Source: Mycolicibacterium peregrinum
Lineage (GTDB): Bacteria; Actinomycetota; Actinomycetes; Mycobacteriales; Mycobacteriaceae
Reading direction: 5' to 3'
DNA length: 64,000 nt
Assembly: GCF_001665625.1 (NCBI RefSeq)
Contig: NZ_LZSY01000118.1
Location: 124,001 to 188,000 of the forward strand
Every line of letters begins with the position of its first letter. The stretch's first letter is position 1. Position numbers and translations under genes: made by a program. Under the pieces are notes generated by a model. The model worked only from the letters and a program-made list of their open reading frames with translations, did no database searches and had not been told where the DNA came from. Positions 8,013-16,654 of the stretch are shown one piece after another.

Positions 8013-9272
8013 ATGGCAGCCAGCCCCCAGAGCATGTGCGAGTTCATCGACGCGTCCCCGTCGCCCTTCCACGTCTGCGCCACCGCCGCTCAACGGCTGC
8101 GTGACGCCGGTTTCACCGAGCTTGCAGAAGTGGACGCGTGGCCCGGCACGGGGAAGTTCTTCACGGTACGGGCGGGTTCGCTGGTGGCGTGGAACACAGA
8201 GGGTGCGGACGCCGCCGCACCGTTCCGGGTGGTGGGCGGCCACACCGACAGCCCGAATCTGCGAGTCAAGCAGCACCCGGACCGCGTCGTCGCAGGCTGG
8301 CAGGTGGTCGCGCTGGCGCCCTACGGTGGGGCCTGGCTGAACTCCTGGCTCGACCGCGACCTCGGGATCAGCGGTCGGCTCTCGGTCCGCGACGGCAACC
8401 GGATCGACCACCGGCTGGTGCGGGTCGACGATCCGATCCTGCGCGTGCCGCAGCTCGCCATCCACCTGTCCGAGGACCGTAAGGGGGTGAGCCCGGACCC
8501 GCAGCGGCATGTCAACGCGGTGTGGGGTTTGGGGGAGCGGCCGCGGTCCTTCGTCGGATTCGTCGCCGAACGGGCCGGTGTCGAGCCGGATCGGCTGCTC
8601 GGTTTTGATCTGATGACCCATGACCTGGCGCCGTCGGCGATCACCGGTGCCGACCGCGAGTTCGTCAGTGCGCCGCGGCTGGACAACCAGGCCACCTGTT
8701 ACGCGGGGCTGGAGGCATTCCTGGGGGCGGATGCCGGAGCGCACGTGCCGGTGCTTGCGCTCTTCGATCACGAGGAAGTCGGCTCGACGTCGGATCACGG
8801 CGCCCAGTCAGAGCTGCTGCCGACCGTGCTGGAGCGCATCGTGCTCGCCGCGGACGGTTCCCGGGAAGACTTCCTGCGCCGGGCGGCCGGTTCCATGGTG
8901 GCGTCCGGAGACATGGCGCACGCGACGCACCCGAACTACCCGGACCGTCACGAGCCCGGACACCTGATCGAGGTCAACGCCGGGCCGGTGCTCAAGGTGC
9001 AGCCCAACCTGCGCTATGCCACCGACGGTCGTACCGCGGCGGCGTTCGCGCTGGCGTGCGATCAGGCCGGGGTGCCGCTGCAGCGCTATGAGCACCGCGC
9101 CGATCTGCCGTGTGGGTCGACCATCGGGCCGATGACCTCGGCACGCACCGGGATCCCGACCGTCGATGTCGGCGCGGCGCAGTTGGCCATGCACTCGGCG
9201 CGCGAGTTCATGGGTGCCAAGGACGTGGTGGCCTACTCCGCGGCATTACAAGCATTCCTTTCGCCGCACTGA
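8013..9272 (+). CDS. pepC: M18 family zinc aminopeptidase (Rv0800 homolog)
   Basis: 419-aa aspartyl-type aminopeptidase. Metal ligands are visible in GGHTDSPN (H77, D79) and FDHEEVGS (about residue 250), and the C-terminal GSTIGPMTSARTGIPTVDVG block is typical of M18. It would remove N-terminal residues from peptides in the cytoplasm. Its length matches the family. Starts 50 bp from the divergent DyP gene. Confidence 0.93.
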   Translation: MAASPQSMCEFIDASPSPFHVCATAAQRLRDAGFTELAEVDAWPGTGKFFTVRAGSLVAWNTEGADAAAPFRVVGGHTDSPNLRVKQHPDRVVAGWQVVALAPYGGAWLNSWLDRDLGISGRLSVRDGNRIDHRLVRVDDPILRVPQLAIHLSEDRKGVSPDPQRHVNAVWGLGERPRSFVGFVAERAGVEPDRLLGFDLMTHDLAPSAITGADREFVSAPRLDNQATCYAGLEAFLGADAGAHVPVLALFDHEEVGSTSDHGAQSELLPTVLERIVLAADGSREDFLRRAAGSMVASGDMAHATHPNYPDRHEPGHLIEVNAGPVLKVQPNLRYATDGRTAAAFALACDQAGVPLQRYEHRADLPCGSTIGPMTSARTGIPTVDVGAAQLAMHSAREFMGAKDVVAYSAALQAFLSPH

Positions 9273-9293
9273 CGCGGTGTCACCGCCTCGGTC

Positions 9294-9299
9294 TAAGGT
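9294..9299 (+). promoter_or_regulatory. -10 hexamer TAAGGT of the VOC gene, leaderless
   Basis: TAAGGT is followed by 7 nt and the ATG at 9307. No ribosome site, consistent with a leaderless transcript. Confidence 0.4.
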
Positions 9300-9306
9300 C
9301 GGCGCC

Positions 9307-9654
9307 ATGACGCTCTCCGTGGAAATGATCACGTTCGACTGCGCCGATCCCGATGCGCTGGCCCAATGGTGGGCTCAAGCCGTCAATGGCACGGTAAATG
9401 CCGTCTTCCCAGGCGAATTCGTCCTCATCGACCTTCCCGACGGGCCCAACCTCGGCTTTCAGCGGGTACCAGACCCGACTCCGGGCAAGAACCGCGTACA
9501 CCTCGACTTCCACGCCGCGGACATGGAAGCCGAGGTGGCCCGGTTGGTGGGCCTGGGTGCCACCGAAACGGGCAGGCACAACTTCGGCGAGGAGTTCAAC
9601 TGGGTCGTCCTGGCCGACCCGGCCGGCAACGCATTCTGTATCGCGGGCGGATAA
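9307..9654 (+). CDS. VOC/glyoxalase-like domain protein (Rv0801 homolog)
   Basis: 115-aa single vicinal-oxygen-chelate module: EMITFDCADPDALAQWW at the start, VHLDFHAADMEAEVARL in the middle and VLADPAGNAFCI at the end. This is the beta-alpha-beta-beta-beta pattern of a small glyoxalase/bleomycin-resistance fold that normally dimerises. The specific ligand is unknown. The longer open frame upstream lies inside the pepC gene and is discounted. Confidence 0.85.
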   Translation: MTLSVEMITFDCADPDALAQWWAQAVNGTVNAVFPGEFVLIDLPDGPNLGFQRVPDPTPGKNRVHLDFHAADMEAEVARLVGLGATETGRHNFGEEFNWVVLADPAGNAFCIAGG

Positions 9655-9681
9655 CCGCCGGTAGCTGGCAGGATTCCGGCC

Positions 9682-10890
9682 ATGCTGTTGTCGCTCGTCG
9701 CGGTTTCGGTGGTGCTGGCCGGATGGTCGCTCTTCTCGCGTGGCTTCGAGCGGCTACGGCTGACGGCGCCGATGGTGCTGGTGTTGGCCGGGATCGCGGT
9801 CGGCTTCACCACCCAGGACGCGTTGGCGTCGACGCTGAATGCCGTCACCGCCCAGCGCGTCGCCGAGATCATCCTTGCGGTACTGCTTTTCGTCGACGCC
9901 ACCGATGTCCGCGGCGGGTATCTCGGTGCCGATCCGCGGTCGGCGCTGCGGCTGCTGTTCATCGCGATGCCACTGGGTCTGGCCGCATCGGTGCTGCTGG
10001 GGTTGTGGCTGATGCCAGGGCTGTCGTGGGCGGTGCTGCTGGTGATCGCCTGCGTGGTGGTGCCGATCGATTTCGCGCCGACGTCGTCGCTGCTGCGCGA
10101 CACGCGGATACCCGAGCGCGTCCGCAGCTTGTTGACCGTCGAGGCCGGATACAACGACGGCATCGTGTCGCCGGTGTTCATCTTCGCGCTGGTGCTGGCC
10201 TCCGATCGCACCGATGCCGAGACCCCGCTCGACGCCCTGGCCCGGGCCGTTCCGGACGCGGGTAAGGCGCTGCTGGTCGGTGCGGTCGTCGGCGCCGTTC
10301 TGGCCATCGCGACCAACAATGCCGAACGCCGCAGCCTGATGACCGGGCAAGCCAAGCGACTGATCCTGGTGACGGCTCCGCTGTTGTCGTTCGGCGCCAG
10401 TCTCGGCTTCGGTGGCAACGGCTTCGTCTCGGCTTTCGTCTGCGGCATCGCATTCAACTACTTCCGTACCTCGCCGACCTTCGCCGACGAGCTCGAGCTC
10501 GTCGACGATCTCGGATTCCTGCTGGCCTCGGTGATGTGGTTCGTGTTCGGGCTCACCGCAGTGCTGGCGCTCGGCTACGGCGTGCCGTGGGGGACCCTGC
10601 TGTTCTGCCTGCTCGCCCTGACCGTGGTGCGTACCGCCGCGGTGCTGCTGTCGATGGTCGGCTCGTCGCTGGGTTGGCGCGAGAGGCTGTTGCTGGGCGG
10701 GTTGGGGCCGCGTGGCACTCCGTCGATCGTGTTCGGACTGCTGGCGTTCAACGCCCTCGAAGGTGCGGCCGAACACACCGTCGCGCAGGTACTCGTGGTG
10801 GCGGTCCTGGGCAGCGTCGTACTGCACGGAGCGGGCGCACCAGCGGTCGCCCGCGCCTATGCGAAATCGCAGGCCAAACCGGTCACGTGA
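9682..10890 (+). CDS. cation:proton antiporter (CPA1/NhaP-like)
   Basis: 402-aa polytopic membrane protein with about 11-12 hydrophobic segments. The ion-binding region reads VVPIDFAPTSSLLRD, then PERVRSLLTVEAGYNDG, matching the Asp and ExxxND pair of CPA1 exchangers. Expected to exchange Na+ or K+ for H+ across the cytoplasmic membrane. Immediately downstream of the VOC gene in the same direction, probably one transcript. Ion selectivity cannot be read. Confidence 0.85.
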   Translation: MLLSLVAVSVVLAGWSLFSRGFERLRLTAPMVLVLAGIAVGFTTQDALASTLNAVTAQRVAEIILAVLLFVDATDVRGGYLGADPRSALRLLFIAMPLGLAASVLLGLWLMPGLSWAVLLVIACVVVPIDFAPTSSLLRDTRIPERVRSLLTVEAGYNDGIVSPVFIFALVLASDRTDAETPLDALARAVPDAGKALLVGAVVGAVLAIATNNAERRSLMTGQAKRLILVTAPLLSFGASLGFGGNGFVSAFVCGIAFNYFRTSPTFADELELVDDLGFLLASVMWFVFGLTAVLALGYGVPWGTLLFCLLALTVVRTAAVLLSMVGSSLGWRERLLLGGLGPRGTPSIVFGLLAFNALEGAAEHTVAQVLVVAVLGSVVLHGAGAPAVARAYAKSQAKPVT

Positions 10891-10914
10891 GGTCTGCACC
10901 CGCCCGCTGCCACA

Positions 10915-11394
10915 TCACCGTGGACAGCTCTCGAACTGGGCGCGCAGCTTGGTCTGCAGGTCCATCAGCGGTGGTGTCCGCGGCTGGGGTTCCTGGGCGT
11001 CCTTCGAACAACCCCCAGGCCGGACGGTGACCTGTTCGTCCTCGATTTCGTACACCGCGGGCAGTCCCGAGTTCTTGACGAGCTGAAGTTGGTCGACGGC
11101 AACGCGATCCCCGTCGGCGCCGGCAGGCACGTCCTCGATGGACAAGCGAGGCGGCTCCAGATCGAAGAGGCCATTGGTCGGTGCCAGCTGATCGAGTGCC
11201 TCCCACAACGCCAGCTGCTCTGCGGTGGGCAGTCCGTGGTCCGAGCGGATGCTCGGTGCGTTGTTGCTGTCCGCATCGAAGATGTGCCAGGCCGTGGTCG
11301 AGTCTGCAAAGTCCGCGATCAGCCGCCGCACCGAAGCCGCGAACTCCGATGCGCCCAGGGGATCGTGCACATGGTCGTAGCTGCGCAGGGTCAC
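10915..11394 (-). CDS. hypothetical protein, second gene of a two-gene operon
   Basis: 159 aa, no family recognised, no signal peptide or membrane segment. It starts with GTG overlapping the stop of the upstream membrane-anchored protein (GTGA), so the two are coupled and probably act together. The sequence is acidic, with HIFDADSNNAPS and a C-terminal Gln/Pro-rich tail. Confidence 0.6.
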   Translation of the reverse strand: MTLRSYDHVHDPLGASEFAASVRRLIADFADSTTAWHIFDADSNNAPSIRSDHGLPTAEQLALWEALDQLAPTNGLFDLEPPRLSIEDVPAGADGDRVAVDQLQLVKNSGLPAVYEIEDEQVTVRPGGCSKDAQEPQPRTPPLMDLQTKLRAQFESCPR

Positions 11395-11894
11395 TCTGAG
11401 GCTGGTTCGAGCCGGTTGCCAGGGCCGTCAGGTGACGCCCAGCCGGTGACGTCGTACGCGTAGTCGCCCTTCGCCAGTTTGAGCCAGTCCTGCCACGGCG
11501 GTTCCGGGGTGGTCTTCGAAGGGTCGACGCTGACGTACATCGTGGCGCCCGATTGGTCGGGGAAGGACTCTGACGAACGGCTCACGTGGAGGTTTGCTCC
11601 CAGCCCGCCGTACACCATCGATCCGTGGATCTGGTCGGCGAAGGTGCGCCCGAGCGCTGAGAGTTGGTCAGCCGTCGCCTCGGGACTGACCATGACCTGA
11701 AAGTCGGCGGTGCGCACCCCGAAGCCCATGTCGCGTGCGACGGTGTGTGTGACGAACGTGACGCCGGGCTGACTTTTCAAGACGTTGTCGATCAAGCCGG
11801 CCGACCACGAGCCCCTGAACTGGCAACACGTGATGCCGAGCGCCAGCACGACACCGAGAATGGCCAGCCACACCTTCGGCCCGGGCTTTCGCAT
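11391..11894 (-). CDS. membrane-anchored hypothetical protein
   Basis: 167 aa. Start set at MRKPGPKVW (11894), which gives a positively charged N-terminus and one membrane helix (about 7-24) ending in CC. The remaining 140 residues would lie outside the membrane and resemble no family I know. The longer open frame overlaps the purL promoter and is not used. Divergent from purL with about 90 bp between starts; translationally coupled to the downstream gene. Confidence 0.6.
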   Translation of the reverse strand: MRKPGPKVWLAILGVVLALGITCCQFRGSWSAGLIDNVLKSQPGVTFVTHTVARDMGFGVRTADFQVMVSPEATADQLSALGRTFADQIHGSMVYGGLGANLHVSRSSESFPDQSGATMYVSVDPSKTTPEPPWQDWLKLAKGDYAYDVTGWASPDGPGNRLEPASE

Positions 11895-11972
11895 GTGCTG
11901 AGTATGCCGCCGCGGGGGCGGGTGGAGGCGCAACCGGCAATCGCCTGGTCGGACGTGCGCGAGCGGCAACGA

Positions 11973-11978
11973 TAGACT
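11973..11978 (+). promoter_or_regulatory. -10 hexamer TAGACT of purL, leaderless
   Basis: TAGACT is followed by 7 nt and the GTG start of purL, the leaderless arrangement also seen at purS. Confidence 0.5.
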
Positions 11979-11985
11979 CTTGGGC

Positions 11986-14280
11986 GTGACGTCTGAGCTC
12001 ACCCACGCTATCGACACGGTGCAGCGGGCAGCCGCCACCCCTGATCAGCCCCAGCCGTACCGCGAACTCGGCCTCAAGGACGACGAGTACGAGCGGATCC
12101 GCGAGATCCTGGGTCGCCGCCCCACTGATGCCGAGCTGGCCATGTATTCGGTGATGTGGAGCGAACACTGCTCCTACAAGTCCTCCAAGGTGCACCTGCG
12201 CTACTTCGGTGAGACCACCACCGACGAGATGCGCGCGGGCATGCTTGCCGGGATCGGCGAGAACGCCGGCGTCGTCGACATCGGCGACGGCTGGGCGGTC
12301 ACCTTCAAGGTCGAATCGCACAACCATCCGTCCTACGTCGAGCCCTACCAGGGCGCGGCGACCGGCGTGGGCGGCATCGTCCGCGACATCATGGCGATGG
12401 GCGCCCGGCCGGTGGCAGTCATGGATCAGCTGCGCTTCGGCGCGGCCGACGCACCCGACACCCGCCGCGTGCTCGACGGCGTGGTCCGCGGGGTCGGCGG
12501 CTACGGCAACTCGCTGGGCCTGCCGAACATCGGCGGCGAGACGATCTTCGACCCCTCCTACGCGGGCAATCCGCTGGTCAACGCGCTGTGCGTCGGTGCG
12601 CTGCGCAAGGAAGACCTACACCTGGCGTTCGCCTCGGGTACCGGCAACAAAATCATCCTGTTCGGTGCGCGCACCGGCCTGGACGGCATCGGCGGTGTCT
12701 CGGTGCTGGCGTCGGACACCTTCTCGGGTGACGAATCCGGCGCGGGCCGCAAGAAGCTGCCGAGCGTGCAGGTGGGCGACCCGTTCACCGAGAAGGTACT
12801 CATCGAGTGTTGCCTTGAGCTGTACTCGGCCGGCCTGGTGGTCGGCATCCAGGACCTCGGCGGAGCCGGACTGTCCTGTGCCACATCCGAACTCGCTTCT
12901 GCCGGCGATGGCGGCATGCGCATCGAGCTGGACCAGGTGCCGCTGCGGGCCAAGGACATGACCCCAGCCGAGGTGCTGTCCAGCGAGTCGCAGGAACGCA
13001 TGTGTGCGGTGGTGACGCCGGAGAACGTCGAGGCGTTCATGGCCGTCTGCCGCAAATGGGAGGTGTTGGCCACGGTGATCGGTGAGGTCACCGACGGGGA
13101 CCGGCTGGAGATCACCTGGCACGGTGACACCGTGGTGGACGTCCCGCCTCGCACCGTGGCCCACGAAGGCCCCGTCTACCAGCGGCCGGTGGCGCGCCCC
13201 GACACCCAGGACGCCCTCGTCGCAAACACCTCGGCCAACCTGCCGCGGCCCAAGACCGGCGACGAGCTCAAGGCCGCCCTGCTGGCACTGATCGGCAGTC
13301 CGCACCTGTGCAGCCGGGCGTTCATCACCGAGCAGTACGACCGCTACGTCCGCGGCAACACCGTGCTGGCCGAGCATGCCGACGGTGGCGTGCTGCGCAT
13401 CGACGAGACCACCGGCCGCGGCATCGCGGTCTCCACCGACGCGTCGGGCCGCTACACCCAGCTCGATCCGTACACCGGCGCGCAGCTGGCGCTGGCCGAG
13501 GCCTACCGCAACGTCGCGGTCACCGGGGCCACCCCGGTCGCGGTGACCAACTGCCTCAATTTCGGGTCCCCCGAGGACCCGGGGGTGATGTGGCAGTTCA
13601 GCCAGGCCGTCCGGGGGCTGGCCGATGGCTGCGCGGCTCTTGGCATTCCGGTCACGGGTGGCAACGTCAGCTTCTACAACCAGACCGGCTCGACCGCGAT
13701 CCTGCCGACCCCGGTGGTCGGCGTGCTCGGCGTGATCGACGACGTGAAGCGACGCATCCCCACCGGCCTGGGTACCGAACCGGGGGAGACGCTGCTGCTG
13801 CTCGGAGACACCCACGACGAGTTCGACGGGTCGGTCTGGGCGCAGGTCACCGCCGACCATCTGGGCGGGGTTCCGCCGAAGGTGGACCTGGCCCGCGAGA
13901 AGCTGCTCGCCGAGGTGCTGACCGCGGCCTCGCGCGACGGACTGATCTCGGCCGCCCACGATCTGTCCGAGGGTGGGCTGATCCAGGCCGTGGTCGAGGC
14001 TGCGCTGGCCGGTGAAACCGGTTGCCGGGTAATCCTTCCGGAAGGCGCCGATCCGTTTGTGACCCTGTTCTCCGAGTCCGCCGGCCGGGTCCTGGTGGCC
14101 GTGCCCCGCACCGAGGAGAGCCGGTTCCGGTCGATGTGTGAGGCCAGGGACCTGCCGGTGACCCGGGTCGGCGTGGTGGACCAGGGAAGCGATTCGATCG
14201 AGGTCCAAGGACAGTTCAGCATTACGCTCGCGGAGCTACGGAGCACGTCGGAGGGCGTGCTGCCCGGGCTGTTCGGGTGA
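11986..14280 (+). CDS. purL: phosphoribosylformylglycinamidine synthase subunit PurL
   Basis: 764-aa small-type PurL, the ATP-dependent synthetase subunit of FGAM synthase, acting with PurQ and PurS encoded at 2.7-3.6 kb. SEHCSYKSSK (catalytic H61) and the glycine-rich VESHNHPSYVEPYQGAATG nucleotide region are clear, followed by the two AIRS-like halves. Start at GTG 11986, supported by the leaderless promoter. The stop overlaps the start of the next gene (GTGA). Confidence 0.97.
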   Translation: MTSELTHAIDTVQRAAATPDQPQPYRELGLKDDEYERIREILGRRPTDAELAMYSVMWSEHCSYKSSKVHLRYFGETTTDEMRAGMLAGIGENAGVVDIGDGWAVTFKVESHNHPSYVEPYQGAATGVGGIVRDIMAMGARPVAVMDQLRFGAADAPDTRRVLDGVVRGVGGYGNSLGLPNIGGETIFDPSYAGNPLVNALCVGALRKEDLHLAFASGTGNKIILFGARTGLDGIGGVSVLASDTFSGDESGAGRKKLPSVQVGDPFTEKVLIECCLELYSAGLVVGIQDLGGAGLSCATSELASAGDGGMRIELDQVPLRAKDMTPAEVLSSESQERMCAVVTPENVEAFMAVCRKWEVLATVIGEVTDGDRLEITWHGDTVVDVPPRTVAHEGPVYQRPVARPDTQDALVANTSANLPRPKTGDELKAALLALIGSPHLCSRAFITEQYDRYVRGNTVLAEHADGGVLRIDETTGRGIAVSTDASGRYTQLDPYTGAQLALAEAYRNVAVTGATPVAVTNCLNFGSPEDPGVMWQFSQAVRGLADGCAALGIPVTGGNVSFYNQTGSTAILPTPVVGVLGVIDDVKRRIPTGLGTEPGETLLLLGDTHDEFDGSVWAQVTADHLGGVPPKVDLAREKLLAEVLTAASRDGLISAAHDLSEGGLIQAVVEAALAGETGCRVILPEGADPFVTLFSESAGRVLVAVPRTEESRFRSMCEARDLPVTRVGVVDQGSDSIEVQGQFSITLAELRSTSEGVLPGLFG

Positions 14281-16004
14281 CGGGGAAAACCCTCGACGAA
14301 CGTCATCCCCTGCTGCGCTGGGCCTGGAGCCTGGTGCGACTGGACTTCACCGGCATCGCCGTCGGAGCCCTGTTCTTCTGTCTCTCACTGACCCCGTCGC
14401 TGCTGCCGCGCGACTGGCTGTTCGCCGGTTTGATCGGCGGCATCAACGCCGCGATCGGCTACGGCATCGGCGTCCTGTTGGGAAAAGCGCTGTACCGCTT
14501 CGTGTTACGACGCAGGACGTGGTGGCCCCCGGGTAAGCGGGTGCTGCTGGGTCTCAAGGTGGTTGTCGTCGCCGGGGCGATCACGGCATCGATCCTGATG
14601 CTGATTCCCGCCGCGGCCTGGCAACGGCAGGTCTCGGCGCTGATGGGCATGGAAGGTCCGGCCACGGCGGGCTATCTGCGGACCCTGATCATCGCGGTCG
14701 CGGTGGCGGCGGGTTTGATCGCCACGGCGCGGATGCTGCGTGACTTCGTGCGACTGCTGGCCAAGGTGTTTATCCGCCGCTGGCATCTGCACCGGGAGGT
14801 GGCCCAGTTCATCGGTACCGCCATCGTGGTGGTGCTGGTGGTCACGTTGGTCAACGGTGTGCTCTACCGCGGATTCCTGGCCGGGGCCAGCCGGGTGTTC
14901 CAGCCGCAGAACTCCACCACCCGTGAAGGCGTCAGCCAACCTTCCGAACCCGAAAGGTCCGGCAGCCCAGCGTCATTCGCAGCCTGGGATTCTCTGGGAT
15001 TCCAGGGCCGCAACTTCGTCGCGACCGGCCCGCGCGCGGCCGAGCTCGAAAAAGTCAACGGCGCGCCCGCCCGCGAACCCATCCGGGTGTACGCCGGCCT
15101 GCATACCGCGGACTCCGATGATCAGCGGATCGCGGTGTTGCTCAGCGAACTTGAGCGCACCCACGCCTTCGACCGCAAGCTGCTGGTGATCGTCCCGACC
15201 ACCGGCACCGGCTGGGTCAACCCGACGGCCGCCCGTGCGCTGGAGCTGATGTACAACGGGGACACCGCGATGGTCGGCATGCAGTATTCCTATCTGCCGA
15301 GCTGGATCTCGTTCATGGGCGACCGCGAGAAGTCGATGAACAACGGCCGGTTGATGATCGACGCGATCCACGCCCGTTGGGAACAACTGCCCCCCGATCA
15401 CCGTCCCAAGCTGGTGCTCTACGGGGAGAGTCTGGGATCCATGGCCGGGCAGGGCGCGTTCAGCTGGTTGCCCGACATCTCCAGGATGGGCTTCTCCTCG
15501 GTGCTGTGGGTCGGCCCGCCCAACGCGAGCCCGCTGTGGCGCGGTCTGACCGTGCGCCGTGACCCGGGCACCCCGCAGGTGCGTCCGCGCTACGACAACG
15601 GCCGCACCGTCCGGTTCTCCGAGGCCGCCGACGCCGCCGAGATCGCCGCCGACGCCGCCGAACCGTGGGAGGGGACCAGGGTCCTGTTCCTGCAACACCC
15701 CTCCGACCCGATCATCTGGTGGTCGACGGATCTGCTGTTCTCCGAACCGGATTGGCTCGTCGAACCGCCAGGGACGGACCGCACCGCCTCGATGCGCTGG
15801 TACCCGATCATCACGTTCTGGCAGGTGGCCGCCGACATCACCAACGCCTCCAGCGTGCCCAACGGACACGGGCACAACTACGGCGAATCGGTACTCGACG
15901 GCTGGGCTGCGGTGGCCGCACCGGACGGCTGGACGCACGACGACACCGAACGCATCCGGCTGGCACTGGAGAAGACCGAAGCCGACAACGGGCCCGAATA
16001 CTGA
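14277..16004 (+). CDS. membrane alpha/beta-hydrolase (Abhydrolase_9 with N-terminal membrane domain)
   Basis: 575 aa. Residues 1-205 contain about five membrane helices (Abhydrolase_9_N type). Residues 230-575 form an alpha/beta-hydrolase domain with nucleophile motif GESLG in LVLYGESLGSMAG near residue 385, and a late His in NGHGHNYG. A membrane-bound serine esterase or lipase is likely; the substrate is unknown. GTGA overlap with purL and TGATG overlap with the next gene place it in the purL transcript. Confidence 0.82.
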   Translation: MTGKTLDERHPLLRWAWSLVRLDFTGIAVGALFFCLSLTPSLLPRDWLFAGLIGGINAAIGYGIGVLLGKALYRFVLRRRTWWPPGKRVLLGLKVVVVAGAITASILMLIPAAAWQRQVSALMGMEGPATAGYLRTLIIAVAVAAGLIATARMLRDFVRLLAKVFIRRWHLHREVAQFIGTAIVVVLVVTLVNGVLYRGFLAGASRVFQPQNSTTREGVSQPSEPERSGSPASFAAWDSLGFQGRNFVATGPRAAELEKVNGAPAREPIRVYAGLHTADSDDQRIAVLLSELERTHAFDRKLLVIVPTTGTGWVNPTAARALELMYNGDTAMVGMQYSYLPSWISFMGDREKSMNNGRLMIDAIHARWEQLPPDHRPKLVLYGESLGSMAGQGAFSWLPDISRMGFSSVLWVGPPNASPLWRGLTVRRDPGTPQVRPRYDNGRTVRFSEAADAAEIAADAAEPWEGTRVLFLQHPSDPIIWWSTDLLFSEPDWLVEPPGTDRTASMRWYPIITFWQVAADITNASSVPNGHGHNYGESVLDGWAAVAAPDGWTHDDTERIRLALEKTEADNGPEY

Positions 16005-16654
16005 TGGCAGCGAACCGGGTTCGCGCCGTGACGCTGGCGGCCGGCCTGGTGGCGTGGAACGGTCTGGTCGATCCGAGGCTGCCGGCCCGGTGGCAACCGC
16101 TGGTGCGCGCGGTCCTCGGCAGCGCGTTGATGTTCGGAACCGGGGCCCGGCCGGGGTTACGGCCACCGGCGTTGTGGTCGGGTGTGCGCCTGGGCGCGGC
16201 GGCCGCGACCGCGGTGAGCGCCGGTGTGGCCGCGACCTCGGCGGTGCCGATCGTCCGCACCGGCATGCGCGAAAAGACCCTGCCTGCAGCGCCCGGCAGC
16301 TGGTTGCTGCTGCGGATCCCGCTCGGGACCGTCTGGCCGGAGGAGGCCGCCTTCCGCGCCGCACTCGGCAAGGTCGCTGCCGAAGCGTTCGGCCCCGCCG
16401 GCGGTCAGGTGCTGCAGGCGACCGCGTTCGGACTGTCCCATATCGCCGATGCGCGCGCCGCAGCCCAGCCCGTGATTCCGACCGTGCTGGTCACCGGGCT
16501 CGCCGGATGGGTGTTCGGCCGGCTGGCGCAGCGGTCGGCGAGCCTGGCCGCGCCGATGCTGGCGCACCTGGCGATCAATGAGGCGGGCGCGCTGGCTGCA
16601 CTGGCCTTCCGAGCCGTGCCAACAGCGCTGCCACCGCGAGGATCGCGGCCGTGA
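16004..16654 (+). CDS. CPBP family intramembrane metalloprotease (Rv0804-like)
   Basis: 216 aa with several hydrophobic segments. The CPBP (Abi/CAAX protease) signature is complete: PEEAAFRAAL (EExxxR), AFGLSHIADA (FxxxH) and LAHLAINEAG (HxxxN/E). It would be a membrane-embedded protease, possibly involved in peptide processing or bacteriocin immunity. Starts at ATG 16004 in a TGATG overlap with the hydrolase. The 3' end overlaps the convergent APC transporter gene by 80 bp. Confidence 0.85.
   Translation: MAANRVRAVTLAAGLVAWNGLVDPRLPARWQPLVRAVLGSALMFGTGARPGLRPPALWSGVRLGAAAATAVSAGVAATSAVPIVRTGMREKTLPAAPGSWLLLRIPLGTVWPEEAAFRAALGKVAAEAFGPAGGQVLQATAFGLSHIADARAAAQPVIPTVLVTGLAGWVFGRLAQRSASLAAPMLAHLAINEAGALAALAFRAVPTALPPRGSRP

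Noticed and set aside
9459..10899. Long minus-strand open frames over the VOC and antiporter genes
   Set aside because: They mirror the strong plus-strand genes in GC-rich DNA; their translations are low-complexity (Arg/Gln/His or Ser/Thr-rich) with no motifs.
12616..14208. 530-codon minus-strand frame opposite purL
   Set aside because: Antisense shadow of purL with no recognisable domain.
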